Both the position numbers and the translations under genes were made by a program. Under the pieces are notes generated by a model. The model did no database searches. It had not been told where the DNA came from and saw nothing but the letters and a program-made list of their open reading frames with translations. Positions 19,076-31,742 of a stretch of 64,000 nt of DNA are shown here, piece by piece. Numbering within the stretch: the stretch's first letter is position 1; every line of letters starts with the position of its first letter. Source of the stretch: Varanus komodoensis (Eukaryota; Chordata; Lepidosauria; Squamata; Varanidae); contig NW_025335268.1 of NCBI RefSeq assembly GCF_004798865.1, positions 112,350,300-112,414,299 of the forward strand, written 5' to 3'.

Positions 19076-22000
19076 GGACTTGTTCTTTAGGACTGGAGTC
19101 CTGAATAAAAGCAATGCCAGTCATATCTTTAGCTCTTCCATCCTCTGCCATAGCATCTGTTACTATGAATTCTGATCTTGCCATCATGGCATTTCACATC
19201 ACTGACTGTCACTGGAAGGTTTGTGGCAAGAAGGACTGAGTGAAGTCACTGCTAGTTGTCACAGAAGGAAAAACACAAAACACCTGTTCATCTTCAAAGC
19301 TGGATTTTTTAAAAAACTGTAATTCCCCAATGCTGTTTTGGATGTGTTCTCAGCTCATCACAATAAATTTTCTATCTAAACAGCTTTATGCTGTTTTGCT
19401 AATAAACTGTTTTCTGTCTCATGAACTTTTGCTGATTCATTTTATAGTAGTCTTCAGAAATTTCATGGCATCAGCTTTTGCCTATTTAGCAAATAATCTT
19501 AATAATTTCAACACCTTGCCAAGATGTTCTGCCTGTTTTATGCGTGAAAACATTGCAAAACCTGTATGGAAATAATAGAAATTGTTCCACCAACAACATG
19601 GGTCTGAACTGTAGTCCCATTGCACCATAAAGCACAAAGAACAGGGTAGTGGTAAAAAAATAATAACAGAAGGCAAGGTGTTTGAAAACTTGATGCTTGA
19701 AAGTTGAACCTTAGATGATATAAAAACCACAGAATAAAGAATGGTTAGGTGGAAGTTTATCCCAGTCTTCTGGGAGAAGTTAAGACTCATTCCTGCACTC
19801 AGCATTCTTAATGACTGATCACCATGCATCCCTTTGTGTGAGGGAGTGGGGACCGGAGATTTTAATCCAATTTACAAAAGCATGAGAAATAATGGTAAGA
19901 CACACTCAGGTGAGCAGGTTCATGAAAGTCAAAGTCTGACAGGCAGCACAAATGTTGGCGGTCTCTGATTTTGCAAATTATTTGTGGCCATTTTAACAAA
20001 GCAGTACAAGCATCTATCAAAGCAGTAATCTTTGAATTGGCTATGGTCTTAAAACAAAAAAAAGCAACTAGTTATGACTCTGGCAATGTTAGCTCCTCTT
20101 CAGAATTATGTTTTGTGTAAATTTAGTGTACTTTAGGCAACAGACAACAAAAGGCACCTTGAACTAAAACTAACACACATAAATCTTTACTAACCAGAGT
20201 CCAGTGTCTAGTTGAACTTTTGCCATTTCCCTGAACAGAAAGACCATGGAAGAAGTCTGCTCATAATAAGATCTGAAAGGGTTGGAAAGTTCACTTGAAT
20301 TTCACTGGCCACAATGTCTATAGGGTTTTGTTAGCAGCTTGAACTATAGATCTTACTATCTCATCTTTGTCCTTTACTAGTTCCAATATCTTCTTGGAAA
20401 AGCACTTCTTGTAAATTAAATGGACTAATTATATATCTCACCTTGCAAATCATCCAAAAAAAAGGCAGTGGGGGTGGGGGGGGGACATTGGTATTTCTTC
20501 ATATCCAACAAAAACTATATAGTAGTTCCTATGATAGGCAAGGCAACTTAAGAAGACAGAATCCTTCAGACTAACCATCAAATGAAAGGCATATTCCATT
20601 CATTTCATATTCAAAATGCAGCAAGTCTGTAAGAATTAGTTTGCATGATGGTGCCAAATATCACTGTCTACAGCAAGACCTTAGTTGGTATCACCAGGGG
20701 GTTCACAGCAGTTATGGCCACATGCAAAATGAAGAGTTGAAACATGCAACTTGCATTAAAAAAATATTAGAGTAACTCTGTGTGTGTGAATTGCTTTTCA
20801 CAAAGTATGTGAGGGTTGCGAGCAGATTTCTTAAAGCTGATGGCAGCATCTGTTATTTGGAGGTTAACGTGCATGCATATTTTGTCTCTTCTTTCAAGGA
20901 TTGTCTGGTGCCCTGTGTTTTGTCATCTGCTTAGTGATGGAACTGGATTTTTAAAACCAGAATTTTATTCAAGTGGCACAAATTCATTTTATGCTAATGT
21001 ATACTTGTGTATTTCTGCAAATAACTGATGCACACTAGTGCAAATACCCCCAAAATCTCTGTGTGTGGGTGGCCAGCCCAAAATCTGTGTTAATCAGGAA
21101 AAGCTAGTCTGATGCAGAATGTGCAGGTCAGATCCAAGTTCAGAATCTGAATTCATTTGAATCCACATTATTTTTCTCTGACATGCCCATTAATGGCTAA
21201 TAGTCAATTTCTTGATGATAAGCCTATCAGATCCAAAAGCCCTTACTGACTGAATAGTTGCTATTTAAACAAGTAACTCAATGATGTCTACTCACGAATA
21301 TGGCAAACATCCAGTGCTGGGTTGAAAGAGCCTAACTCACAAAAACAACTAGCCTAATTGCATGGACTGCTGTTGTCAGGACAAGATTTGTTAAGAATGT
21401 CATCAGTAATAATTTCCTTATGACTATAATTTCCTACCTGATTATTATTCTGAAAGAATCCCATTTTAGAATATAGGTGAAAAGAGCACTGTGATCAGAT
21501 GTGAATCAATCACATGGACACAGTCTGCTTCTGTCCCCAGTAGAACTTAAAAGCTTTAAAATGAGTGTGTCAGATGTTCCCTACGTTTAATGCTGCCTCT
21601 GTTTGTTTTCCCTCTGGCATTTACTTAATACCTGCAGCTTGTAAACTAATATTTAAGTGCATGTTGAGATTGCTGAGTTAGAGATAGAGTCATAAAAGCC
21701 TTTTTCCACCACTCACTGTGTATGCAGCCAGCTTATCAGAGAGCTCACTTGGGAAATACACATTTTCCAAGTAGCATTATGCCAGCAGTTTTCCAGTGTT
21801 TAACCCTCTGTTTCCTTTAGCCTTTGCTTTCCACCTCACTCTATTTGGAGCAGTAAAGACTCCATGGGCTTTGCAGGAAAGAACCTCTGCAAAATTGTGA
21901 CTGCTAATTTAAATAAAATACAAAATAAATCCCCCCCCCTTAGGAAAGAACTCTGCACAAGAACAGTGAGCAGTATGAAACCTTTTATTCTAGAGTGCTC

Positions 22001-24320
22001 ATTTATGCTTTTGTTCTGTTTTCAACAGCCAGAGGACTTAAAAAGTCCCTCACTTGCTAGTGAGTATGTAAATGGATTATGCTCACCAGCATGTTGAGGA
22101 AGAAATGCTCACTTTATAAATATGCAGCTGTCCTTTTGGGTAAAAAGATGCAAATGCTCATAATACATTTCAGAGAAAAGAAATTGTACTAGCTACTTCC
22201 AATTTCTGCAAGTGGATATTTTCTGCAAGTGGGGATTTAGAGAATTTTGGAAATGTGGCATTTAGATAATGGTCTGATGCAAATACCATGGTGCTATAAT
22301 TTTATGTTATATTGTTACTTGCGTCAACATAACACAATAGTCATTCTCACTTTGAGATCTTGAAAAAGAATCAAGAAACTCAGATATCAAACCAGAAATG
22401 GTTCTATTTGCTAAGTCCAATAAACTTTTCTTTTCTTATTGCCAAGCCCATTCTATACTAGCTCTTCATAGGCTCTTACCCCTTCCTTGTTTATCACCTA
22501 ATATCTTCTCAGAAGCATCAGAAAATCACATTTTCAAAGGGTACACAAGCACCTTGCTTTCAGTGTGTTGTGTCTGTGTCCATGTGTTGTTTGTGGATGT
22601 CTGATCTGTGCTTATAGACAAATAAAACTTACTATGTGTAGAACTTTCTGCATTCCAATCTACTGAAAGCTCCCTGCACTGCCTGTCCAGTGTGACACAA
22701 ATGGCCATCATAAGTAGATTTCTGGATTAGATCAATTAAATACAGCCATGCAAAGGATGCAATGACTTGAAGAGCTCAATGTTGGACAGAGATGCAATGG
22801 ACCAAAATTCAGACAGAGATACTGTATCACTGACCATAGCCACTGTGCCCAAGATGCAAGAAGAGATTTGCAATTTATATAAAGCAGAATGGTAGGAGCA
22901 AATCCCTTTGTTTAAGTCTACTTGTTGCATCTGCCGCTATATCAGCATATGCCACTCAACACACTCTCAATTGTTCATAGTTTTAGTGGGCTGACAACAG
23001 GAAAATTATGCAGGAAAGCATTCTGGAAGTTAGAACTTGTTTCTTATCAGCTACAAGTCAGTTTGTTTAATAGTGCATGGAGAAAAGACAACATGGGCTT
23101 GCTATATTCACATTTGAATGTGTATCTGTAAATGTAAGGAACAAGAAAGGATTTCAGAAATAAAATATGCTGAATTACTGTGCTATTGCAACAGAGAAAG
23201 CTTGTTCCTCATGTAATAGCAACTTTCCAAGTTAAGAATGTTCATATGTAAAATTTCCTTTCAAAAAGAATGTGTATATTTTTTTTCCTATAGACGAAAC
23301 ATGCTTATATTTTTTTCTGATCAAGAAGATACTGCTAATCTGGTGGCACAAGTCCAGCAAACATAAACTAGAGTTTAAAAGCAGTGAAATAAATTACTGT
23401 GATTTGAGCAACTTAAATTAAGATCACTTGGCTGTCAAATATGATATAGTCTACTTATTACAGTGATTATATTCTTCATCACACTGAAGCTTATCCAGAT
23501 ATTATGGAAAATATTAGCTATATGCTGTATCATAAATGTATTAGCTGAAGGTCTTTATTGTCCAGTACTGAAGGCATGGAGTTTCTTTTGTTGGATGATC
23601 ATATTTACACATTTTTACATTTTGATATTTCTAAGGTACAACCCTATCAATTGTTCACTTGATGCTTATGCCACCCCACCCCCCTAGCAAATTTGGAGGT
23701 TTTACAAGCATTGTTACACTTCATATGACTTGGTACCCATGTATGAGGTGTGTTCCAATTCCATGTGCCACATCTCCACACTGAAAGGTGCACAATCTTT
23801 TGATGGAATCTAACAGGTACATATGTACGTATCTAATTGTATGTACATCTCCTCAGTTTTCTGTACAATACTAATATATACTTGGACACACATAGAATAC
23901 AAAGAATTCTTTTATAACATGAATGATAGAACAGATAGAAAGTCCTAAACAGAACTGTCATCAGTTTCTAAGTTAGATTACAAGGCCTGAAACATGAATC
24001 ATACACATTCACACTTTTTGATTTTTAAAAGAATAAGGACCCTATAACTGGCATAGCCTATTTGGATAAGAATCCCAGTCTAAAAAGAAGAAAATATTGT
24101 CCTCGGTATACACCTGTGCTGTAGTTTCATCCATCAAGGCTAGTTGTCGCATGAATTACCAGTGCAATCTGTAAGCCCTGGGTTGGTTTACATGTTGGAA
24201 ACAAGGAGAAGTCAATGGGATGAATGAGTAAAACTCTCTACATGTTATGTCATTATTATACTTCTCATTGGTTGTATTCAGACAACACAGTAAGCCATGG
24301 CTTGCCAGCCTGCCTGCCTC
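19076..24320. other. Long repeat-poor stretch, no gene recognised
   Basis: More than 5 kb without recognisable LINE, SINE or TIR element, apart from short G or C runs at 20467-20487 and 21932. All open frames are under 120 codons with no motif. An octamer ATGCAAAT lies at 22149-22156. It could be a gene desert or a large intron with regulatory DNA. Confidence 0.3.
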
Positions 24321-24324
24321 TGTC

Positions 24325-24353
24325 TCTTGCTTGCTTGCTTGCTTGCTTGCTTT
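24325..24353. repeat. Microsatellite (CTTG)n
   Basis: Six consecutive CTTG units, preceded by degenerate CCTG units. Confidence 0.9.
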
Positions 24354-25539
24354 TGTTCATTCATTCGCTCTCTCTATCTCAGTTGTTCATTCTTTCATTT
24401 GTTCTTTATTTACCATTGTGGTCTGTCATATTATCTGAACCCTAGTTGTGGTATTTCACCAGGATAAATTTGGTCTTTAGAAACCATGTTGTAGTTTGGC
24501 CCTTCTCTTCTTCCCTGTAGGCTCCAAAGTCCAGACAGTCTCTTAGCAAAGGAGGTACAAGACAAAGTAACTCCAAATACCCTCTAGTGACTTGCAAAAT
24601 AATCCTTTGCTCATATCAAGAGTGTTGAACCCAAACTGGGAACTTCTTCCCAGAATCCTTCCCTTTCAGTTACTCTGCAGGCTCTGTCCTCAGGTTGACT
24701 CCTGCTGGTGAAGTGCCAGCTGGCAAGACCTATGCAAGCTCTCTAGCTGGGCAGCTTGTTTCTCCTGATGATTCATCATGGGGTCAGGAATTGGACAAGC
24801 CAATGACTCCCCTCCTCCCCATCTTGGACCACTCCCATCCCTTCCAAAACATCTCTGCTTTCTTGATCAGCCTGGGAATCTGTGGGCGGTGACCTTGAGG
24901 GCACTTTCAAAGGCTTCTGCTTTTTCCTGAGTTTCCACAACTCCCATCACCAAGTCTTGAAGGCTTTTCTCTTGTTCAGAATGTAGGTTATGGTGACGAG
25001 AGTAGTGGTAAGGTTTACTCACTACAGCCATGACATGAAACAACAATTTGTGGTATGTTTTTTTGTACCATCATGGATTGTTGTATTGTCTGAACCCAGG
25101 AACATGGCTTTTATGGTCCTGCTTTGCAAGTACCACAGAATCCTCTGAAAAGAATGACAACTGCAGGAGTTGCTCCAGCCATCTAGCCTCTATGTAGGAA
25201 CCAATGAGGAAGAGACAGGCAACATAGGCAGGGAGTGAAGCACGTTGAGACTGAATTTCAGGCACAATTTTGGACATGAAGGGATGCATGACAACATTGG
25301 GAGGGCTGAGTAGGAAAGATGAATACCATAATCAAGTAGAAACAGCCTCATCGTCTGTCAGGTAGATCACAGTAAAAAAATCAATAAAAAGACTATGCCA
25401 CATGGTACCCTTGCAGGATAACTTGGCATGTTGTGTGAAAAGAGCCATTGTGTTATGTCTCCTAGTTAGAATTTATAATATCAGAATTCATTAAAAGCTG
25501 CTCTTTAGAAACTCATGTTTTCTGACTCTCCCTGGCTTA
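24354..25539. other. Unassigned DNA
   Basis: No family match; the 24490-24990 portion is somewhat richer in G+C. Confidence 0.3.
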
Positions 25540-26495
25540 AGCCTAGCAGAGCAGAGCAAGCTGCTCAGCTGGTCTAGGTTCTCTGGGTTACAAGCAGCCA
25601 AGTTCCCAGAGAGTGAGTGAACAGGAAGAGCAAACAGGAGTTTGGTGGTGGAGTTCAGTGGGGTTGGACAGAGGGAAGGTTCCTAACATTTGTTTCTCCT
25701 TTTCTCTCCTTTCTGTCCACTTAGTTCACCCCCACAGCTTCTTGTAACACACTCCCATTTACTAGTAGGACTGTGTTAACCTTTAGTGAAGACAGGAGAA
25801 AGTGCCAGTTGCCACAACAGCCCCTCAAGGCAGAATCACTAAGTTTTCATGACCAATGGACCAAGATGATTTCACAGTAGCAGTGACCTGCAACAACTAT
25901 GCAATGTTTGTTTTCTTACCTATGGGCAACATGGCTTACACATGCAAAAAGTGCAAGCTAGTAGCCCTGTTAGATGAAAAGGTGAGTGCACTAGTGCAAA
26001 GATTGTCTACTCTCAAGGTAATAAAAGTTGAAGAGTATTTTTAGCGACAGAGCAGTGGAGCTGCCACAGATAAGTGTAGCCCACAAGCAAGAAGTACATC
26101 AACAATCTGAAGAAGAGAACCCCAAGAGGAAAAAAAATAAGGAAGAAACTCCCTGAAACAGGGTGACAGATGCAGAAAAACTAGAAGACACTCTGCATCA
26201 GTGGAAACAGTGGAACTCAAACTGAATTCAATTTAAGATGAGACAAATCTTAAGAAACCCACTGTGAAAGAACTGCACAACACACTGTGTACCTCTGAAA
26301 AAAGACAAAAGGTCAGTCAAGTAAGGAAAGAGATGCTAAAGTTTGCAACAACATAAGGAGAAGCATGATAGTTGTGGGAGATGCCCTGTTGCATGAGATG
26401 GAAAAATATGTGTGCTGCAATGATCCAGAAAATTGTAAAATATTCTGTCTCTCTGGATCCAGGATTAAAGATATAACCAATAAGTTCATGTGAAA
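25540..26495 (+). mobile_element. CR1-A LINE, 5' region and ORF1 (first part, split by a SINE)
   Basis: A 5'UTR-like stretch leads to an open frame at 25856-26044 (62 aa) starting MDQDDFTVAVTCNNYAMFVF, with YTCKKCKLVALLDEKV next. This is the zinc and leucine-rich N-terminus of CR1 ORF1, matching CDSCDMFALL..YTCPRCKMVTLLEEEV at 7879-7970. Further on, SMIVVVGDALLHEM near 26360-26400 is the first esterase block; here the GDS serine is alanine. Then FCLSGSRIKDI follows near 26440-26475. The frame is broken after residue 62. It is interrupted at 26495 by a SINE. Confidence 0.8.
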
Positions 26496-26741
26496 GCCAG
26501 TGTGGTGTAGTGGTTAAGAGCATGGGACTGGGACTCAGACAACCTGGGGTCTAGTCCCCGCTTGGCCATGGAGCCAACTGAGTGACTTTGGGCCAGTCAC
26601 AGACTCTCAGGTCAACCTACCTCACAGGGTTGTTGTTGTGGGGATAAGATGGAGGAGGAGAATAATGTAAGCTGCCTTGAGTCCTTTGTAGGAAAAAGGC
26701 AGGATATAAATCGATAAATAAATAAACAATAAATAAATAAA
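26496..26741 (+). mobile_element. tRNA-derived SINE, copy 2, inserted in CR1-A ORF1
   Basis: GCCAGTGTGGTGTAGTGGTT AAGAGCATGGGACTGGGACTC (tRNA-like head), the B-box-like GGGGTCTAGTCCCC, CATGGAGCCAACTGAGTGAC, the CTCACAGGGTTGTTGTTGTG body and a tail GGCAGGATATAAATC plus ATAAATAAATAAACAATAAA. Cleaner than copy 1. It separates the two esterase blocks of the host CR1. Confidence 0.95.
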
Positions 26742-26905
26742 ATCTCATACCATCCACTGACAAATACCCCTTCCTTCTCATTCACATGGGAACAAATGGC
26801 ATTCCCAGGAGAAGCTCTGATGAAATGTTCCTCATCTTATTGATTAAACAAATCATCCATAATATTATAGTGATCATTACAAACATGATCCATATAATGG
26901 GGTGA
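26742..26905 (+). mobile_element. CR1-A LINE ORF1, second part after the SINE
   Basis: One frame reads LLIHMGTNGIPRRSSDEMF (about 26775-26830), the esterase GTND-type block; here the D is G. In CR1-B this block lies about 110 bp after the RIK/RIxYVK segment, which matches the gap once the SINE is removed. Confidence 0.75.
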
Positions 26906-27454
26906 ATGAGCAAGTGTAAAAAGGCAGAAGCTTTAGGTGAATACCCATAAAATATATCATGCCAATGATGTCAGTTAATGAGCTTTCTTCATCAGCTATC
27001 CTCTGGAATTCCTCCTTTTGATATTGAATCTTAACGAATTCTTTAGCTGTATTTCACCTATGTTTCCGTAAGTTTTGTTTTATTTGTTGATTCTCCTTCT
27101 ATAAAGCATTTAGTTTTGCGAAATTTAACCCCAAGGAAAAATTCAACCATTCTTCTCCTTTTGTTAATCTGATTTCTGTGTTTACCATTTTTATAGCATA
27201 ATGTATGTATGCACTTATCATGTTTTGCATATAAGTTATATTACGCTTACACTGTTGTCCCTTTTCCAAAATCGTTCCATAAGATGCTTGTCACATTCCA
27301 TCCTCTCTCTGGATGGTACAGCTTGGGCTTATCTTATCTTTTATGTTCCATTCTCCATCCATTCCTGGCATCTCAGTTTTCTCAGTCTGGTCAGTCCAAT
27401 CATGCTTTTTAATTCTCCATTTTCTTCTCCATGCACACTGTAACGTTATCCTCA
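26906..27454. other. Unassigned AT-rich DNA between CR1-A ORF1 and CR1-A RT
   Basis: No family recognised. It could be an insertion inside a single CR1-A copy, with ORF1 on its left and the endonuclease end plus RT on its right, or the junction of two separate copies. Confidence 0.35.
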
Positions 27455-28875
27455 ATTTAATACTAATGGGGATGACCTAGTGGGCAAAATAGCAGCCTTG
27501 GGAATCCTGGGAGAAAGTGACCATGTTATTCTTGAATTCTCATTGATAAAGGAGACAAACATTAACTGCAGCCAAACACATACCCCAGCTGTCAGATTTA
27601 ACAAACTCTGTAAATGATAAGCAAAGCATCATGTCAACTCAATCTTAAGGGAAGAGGTGTCCAAGAGGGGTGGGACATCTTGAAAAAGAAGATTCTCCAA
27701 GTGCAACTATGAACAATTCCAAAAAGAAAAAAAGTGTAGAAGACAACAGAGAAAGCCCATGTGGTTCCACAAACAGTTAAGTGAGGAAGTACAAGCTTAA
27801 AGTGAGAGATGGTCACCCAACAAATGATAAAGGAATTCTCAGATGGAATACACATGTTCAAATATTCAGGGCCCAGCATACTTCATTCCAGAGTCATAAA
27901 AAAGCTAGTGGACAAACTCTCAGAACCTCTGGCTATTATCTCTGATAAATCCTGGAAAGCAGGAGAACAATTCTGGAGCAGATTATTTAAAAAATCACCC
28001 TCAAAGAACATGCAGTGATTAATGACTTTATCAAAAACATGGGTTTATCAAAAATAAATTGTGTCAGACCGATTTAATCTCATTTTTGGGCTGGGTAACC
28101 TCCCAAACAGACAGAGGGAACACTGAGGACATAATCTTCCTTGACTCAGCAAAGCTTTCAAGATAGTGTCCCATGACATCCTGATAAGCAAATTAATAAA
28201 AAGTGGACTAGATAGAAAAACTATTGGGTGAATCCAAAACTGACTGCTCATCAATGGGACCTTCTCAAACTGGAGGAAGCTAACTAGTGACATGCCACAG
28301 GGTTCAGTCCTGAGCCCAGTGCTGTTCATCATCTTCATTAATGAATTAGATGAGGAAGTACAAGGAAATCTAATCAAACTTGCAGATGATTCAAGACTGT
28401 GTGAAATACGAGTAGCAAACACCCTAGAAGACAGAAAGAAAATCCAGGGTGATCTTGACAAACTTGAACTCTGGACTGAAAGCAACAGAATGAGATTCAA
28501 TAAGGGCAAGTGCCAAGTTCTCCACCTAGGAAAAAGAAACTAAATGCATCCATGCAAGATGGGAAATATGTAACTCAAAAGAACTGAAAAAGAAAAGGAC
28601 CTTGGCATTATTGTGGACACCAGGCTAAATATGAGCCAACAATGTGATACGACTGCAAAAAGAGCAAATGCTATTTGGGATGTGTTGCTACAAGTATTAC
28701 TTTCAAATAATGGGAAGTTGTAGTCCTCCTATACTCCTCACTAGTCAGACCTCATCTGGAATACTGTGTCCAGTTCTGGGCACCAAGATTTAAGAAAGAT
28801 GCAGGTAAATTAGAAAGCCTCCAAAAGAGGGTACCTCAAATGATCCAGGGTTTGGAAAGAGGGTTTTAAAATGAG
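27455..28875 (+). mobile_element. CR1-A LINE, endonuclease end to RT C-terminus
   Basis: DLVGKIAALGILGESDHVIL near 27474-27534 is the endonuclease C-terminus. Most of the linker is missing, and the 27809-28018 frame retains EPLAIISDKSW. PQGSVLSPVLF lies near 28292-28325, LADDSR (in place of YADDT) near 28380, LGKRN near 28525 and TRLNMSQQCDTT near 28617. It ends with the QKRV/IQGL block near 28860 and has no 3' tail. Many frame breaks. Confidence 0.88.
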
Positions 28876-28944
28876 GGTCATCTGCAAGGCAATTTGGAAT
28901 CCCTTAATTGTCACTGTCTTTGATCTCTCCCCATCCTCTTCTTT

Positions 28945-29420
28945 GCACATTATTTATTTATTTAAAACTTTTCTAGACCATCCCATTGCCGAAGTCTCTG
29001 GCCAACATCCTGGGGGTCCTCAATACCAGGTCTGAGATTATCTCCGTCAGCTCAGGCAGGGAGGCTGTTGGGCAGAAGGGTGCATGGTACACCAGCAGAA
29101 TCCCCAATCTGTCATGATCACCCAACACCAAGTGCAAACACTCAAGGCTCACCTTGAAGGGACCAGAAACCCAGTGAGAGAGATTATATCTTTAAAAATT
29201 AGAGAGACTCCCCCTCCCTCCAGGTAAGATTGGTGCTGAATTGAATATCTGGGCAGGCACAGGTGGGAAAGGGCCACATCCCCCACTTCTTCCACCAAGA
29301 TACATGACAGGTCAGCTCCTTCATCCATAATTAAATTGTGGATGAGGCATTCAACAGCAGCAGCACCAAGCCTGGGAGCCAGTTGATATCACAGTCTGGT
29401 ACCTTCCAGATGGAAGAAAA
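28945..29420 (-). mobile_element. L2-like LINE fragment with endonuclease words
   Basis: The minus strand translates as KVSLECLHLVLGDHDRLGI, then LLVYHAPFCPTASLPELTE, and SDLVLRTPRMLAR. The VYHAP segment corresponds to the VYRPP motif of L2-clade apurinic endonucleases. The left end (28945-28990) has the TTTATTTATTTAAAAC tail in reverse, so the tail and an endonuclease segment are joined with the RT missing. Confidence 0.65.
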
Positions 29421-29574
29421 ACCAGAAGAGGGGACAGGTATTATCCATCTGCCCTCCCATCTTCTGTAATGTCCTGTTAAATCCCTAATGCCTTCCCCTG
29501 CCCATAACCACCCCTATGGGGGCACCCCATCATCCCCCCAGGAACTCCCATGACCAATTAAATATAAAAACATA

Positions 29575-29695
29575 AAATATTTTTTGCATTTGCATGCTAC
29601 CCCAGAGGCTCTCTGGGCAGCTCACAGTGCAATATAAAAATAAAAATAAAACAAACAAATAAAAAATGTATGTAGACACACTCTCACACACATGA
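29575..29695 (-). mobile_element. L2-like 3' tail
   Basis: The plus strand reads TGCATGCTACCCCAGAGGCT CTCTGGGCAGCTCACAGTGC then A-rich sequence, the reverse of the gagctgcccagag..ggtagcat tail. Confidence 0.6.
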
Positions 29696-29699
29696 AAAC

Positions 29700-31329
29700 A
29701 GCACGAATAAGTTCATTTGGAACAGCACACTATTATTTTGAAAAGATGCATTTCAAAAGACTTAAAAGATCTGACTTCAGACCACAAACAGAGGTGGTCA
29801 GTGTAAAACCTTGATATAGATTTTTTATATTTCACATTTTCTGTCAATGATGACCCTTCAATTTAGCCTTTAGCTGGAAGGGAAGTATTTCTTCTTGTAT
29901 TCATAAGAACTCTGCTTTATTTCTGCCTTTTAAAAATCTGGTGTGATTCATCTTTGCAATAAAAAGTAGCTGTGGCTTCCTTTACAGGGATATTGTCCAT
30001 TGATTTCTAGACTAGTGTAGACATTTGTGTTAACAGTAATCAAGAAGAAGTGTTTTATGCCTTGCAAACAAAATCCAGCTCCAAACATAATCTGAGGAAT
30101 CCAATACTGAACACCATGTGAGGGCAAATACAAGCATACGGTCTTCCACCTCTCATAGCCCATGAGAATTCCAATTCCTTATAAATGGACATGCATATCC
30201 AAGGTCTTAGTCACATTGGAAGGTAATTGCATGGTGGAAAGAAGGAGTTTGTGTTCTTTGTTCAATGCATGAATTCAAAAAATTGCTTACCTTAGTATAT
30301 GAACAGGCAATGGGGCCTCATCTCCCACTGCTGCACATGTATAAGTTCCCAGGTATCCACACCTACCTGTCCATTCATGTGAAGTCCAATTACAGAAGCT
30401 GTCCACATGTAGGCACCCTTCCTGACAACGTTCCCATTGTGTATCATCCAGGGTAGGTGCTGGCCTTGCTGATGGCTTAAGGGGGTAGCGAGTTCCTATT
30501 TTCAGATCTCAGGACAGATCACATTATTGTATTCATCCAGACTGAAAAATCTACACTATCAAAGCTACTTCAGTCCATTAAATTTGGCAAGGCAGATGCA
30601 TCTGATTTTCAGACATGGTGTATGATGCAGTTCAAATTCCCAAGGCTTTCTTGTTGCTCAAACCAGTTGTTTGAAACAAAATTGCTTTCTTCATTAAGTT
30701 CACACTTTAATTTTCATTATATTAAATTTATGGGATGTTTGAAGCAATAACATATTCTTTTTATTGGTTTTGTTCCTGCAATTATTAAACTAAGATTGTC
30801 ATTTGGGGGTAATCTCTGTCATGATCTCTTGTATATATAACTTGACTTTTATATTTATGAAATGAACAAGCAAAATTGAATATGGTTATTTTAAAGAAAG
30901 AAAAATAAATTTCATATTACTTCAGTTCTACTGACACTGCTCTCATTTTATTGTTGTGATAATAAATATGGGAAAATCTTCATTCCTCTATGGAATACTA
31001 ATTTTATAGAATACCAATTTATATAACACAACACTGATAGCACAAACAAAGTCTTTTGAACTGTGCTTACCAATAATTTAATCATTGGACAGAATTTGTT
31101 GCAATGCTACGTATGGATGAATCCTTTAGTCATCAAATTTTCCTCATTTCTTCTTGTTGTTGGTGCTGGTTGTGAAGTCATGTCCAACACATTTGTTACA
31201 ACTAAGTTAATCTCACTGATAATGAGTCAACAAATGGTAAGTACTTTTGGTGTCATGTATTTCAGTGCAAGAGATTTTGAGCACATATTTAATTCTTCCA
31301 CAACTTGATGTCACATCACTTGAAGGAGA
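29700..31329. other. Unassigned AT-rich DNA
   Basis: No recognised element or exon; open frames do not exceed 81 codons. Confidence 0.3.
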
Positions 31330-31742
31330 ATTCCCTCCCATACCTAGCTACCTGGGGCCTATGCTTAGCATGAAAAGATGCCTTTTCAGGTGCTGAGGCA
31401 GATGGCTACATGAGAGAAGGCCTTTTCAGTGGTGGCAGCCAAGGGATAGAATACCCTTCCCAGAGAGGCTTGCTTTAGTACCTACATTATGGTCCTTTTG
31501 TCACCTACTGAAGACTTTCTTAGTGATCCTGTTTTTTTAGGAACGGCTTTTTAAAAGAACTTTTAAACGTTGCAGCTACTTATACTGTACCTTGGATTTT
31601 AGCCTTTGCCGGTGGTTTTTATCTTGGTTTTTTATGTGGTATATTTAGTCATTGTTATATTGTTTTCATTTCATGTTTTTAACAGGTCATATACTGCCTA
31701 GAGAAATTTGGGCATTGAATGGTTTAAAAATGCAATAAATAA
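31330..31742 (+). mobile_element. L2-like LINE 3' end
   Basis: GAGAAGGCCTTTTCAGTGGT GGCAGCCAAGGGATAGAATACCC matches the L2 'gaggccttttcggtggtggc..tggaatgcc' block. After it come CCCAGAGAGGC, ACTGAAGACTTTC and a tail CATATACTGCCTAGAGAAATT with AATAAATAAATTG. About 400 bp, non-coding. Confidence 0.75.

Noticed and set aside
19240-19829. 111- and 115-aa frames in the repeat-poor interval as possible exons
   Set aside because: They overlap antisense, lack motifs and splice-site context, and are hydrophobic/low-complexity in the manner of AT-rich chance frames.
25856-26044. 62-aa frame with a CxxC zinc-like pair as a small host gene
   Set aside because: It matches the N-terminus of CR1 ORF1 and is followed by the ORF1 esterase remnants.
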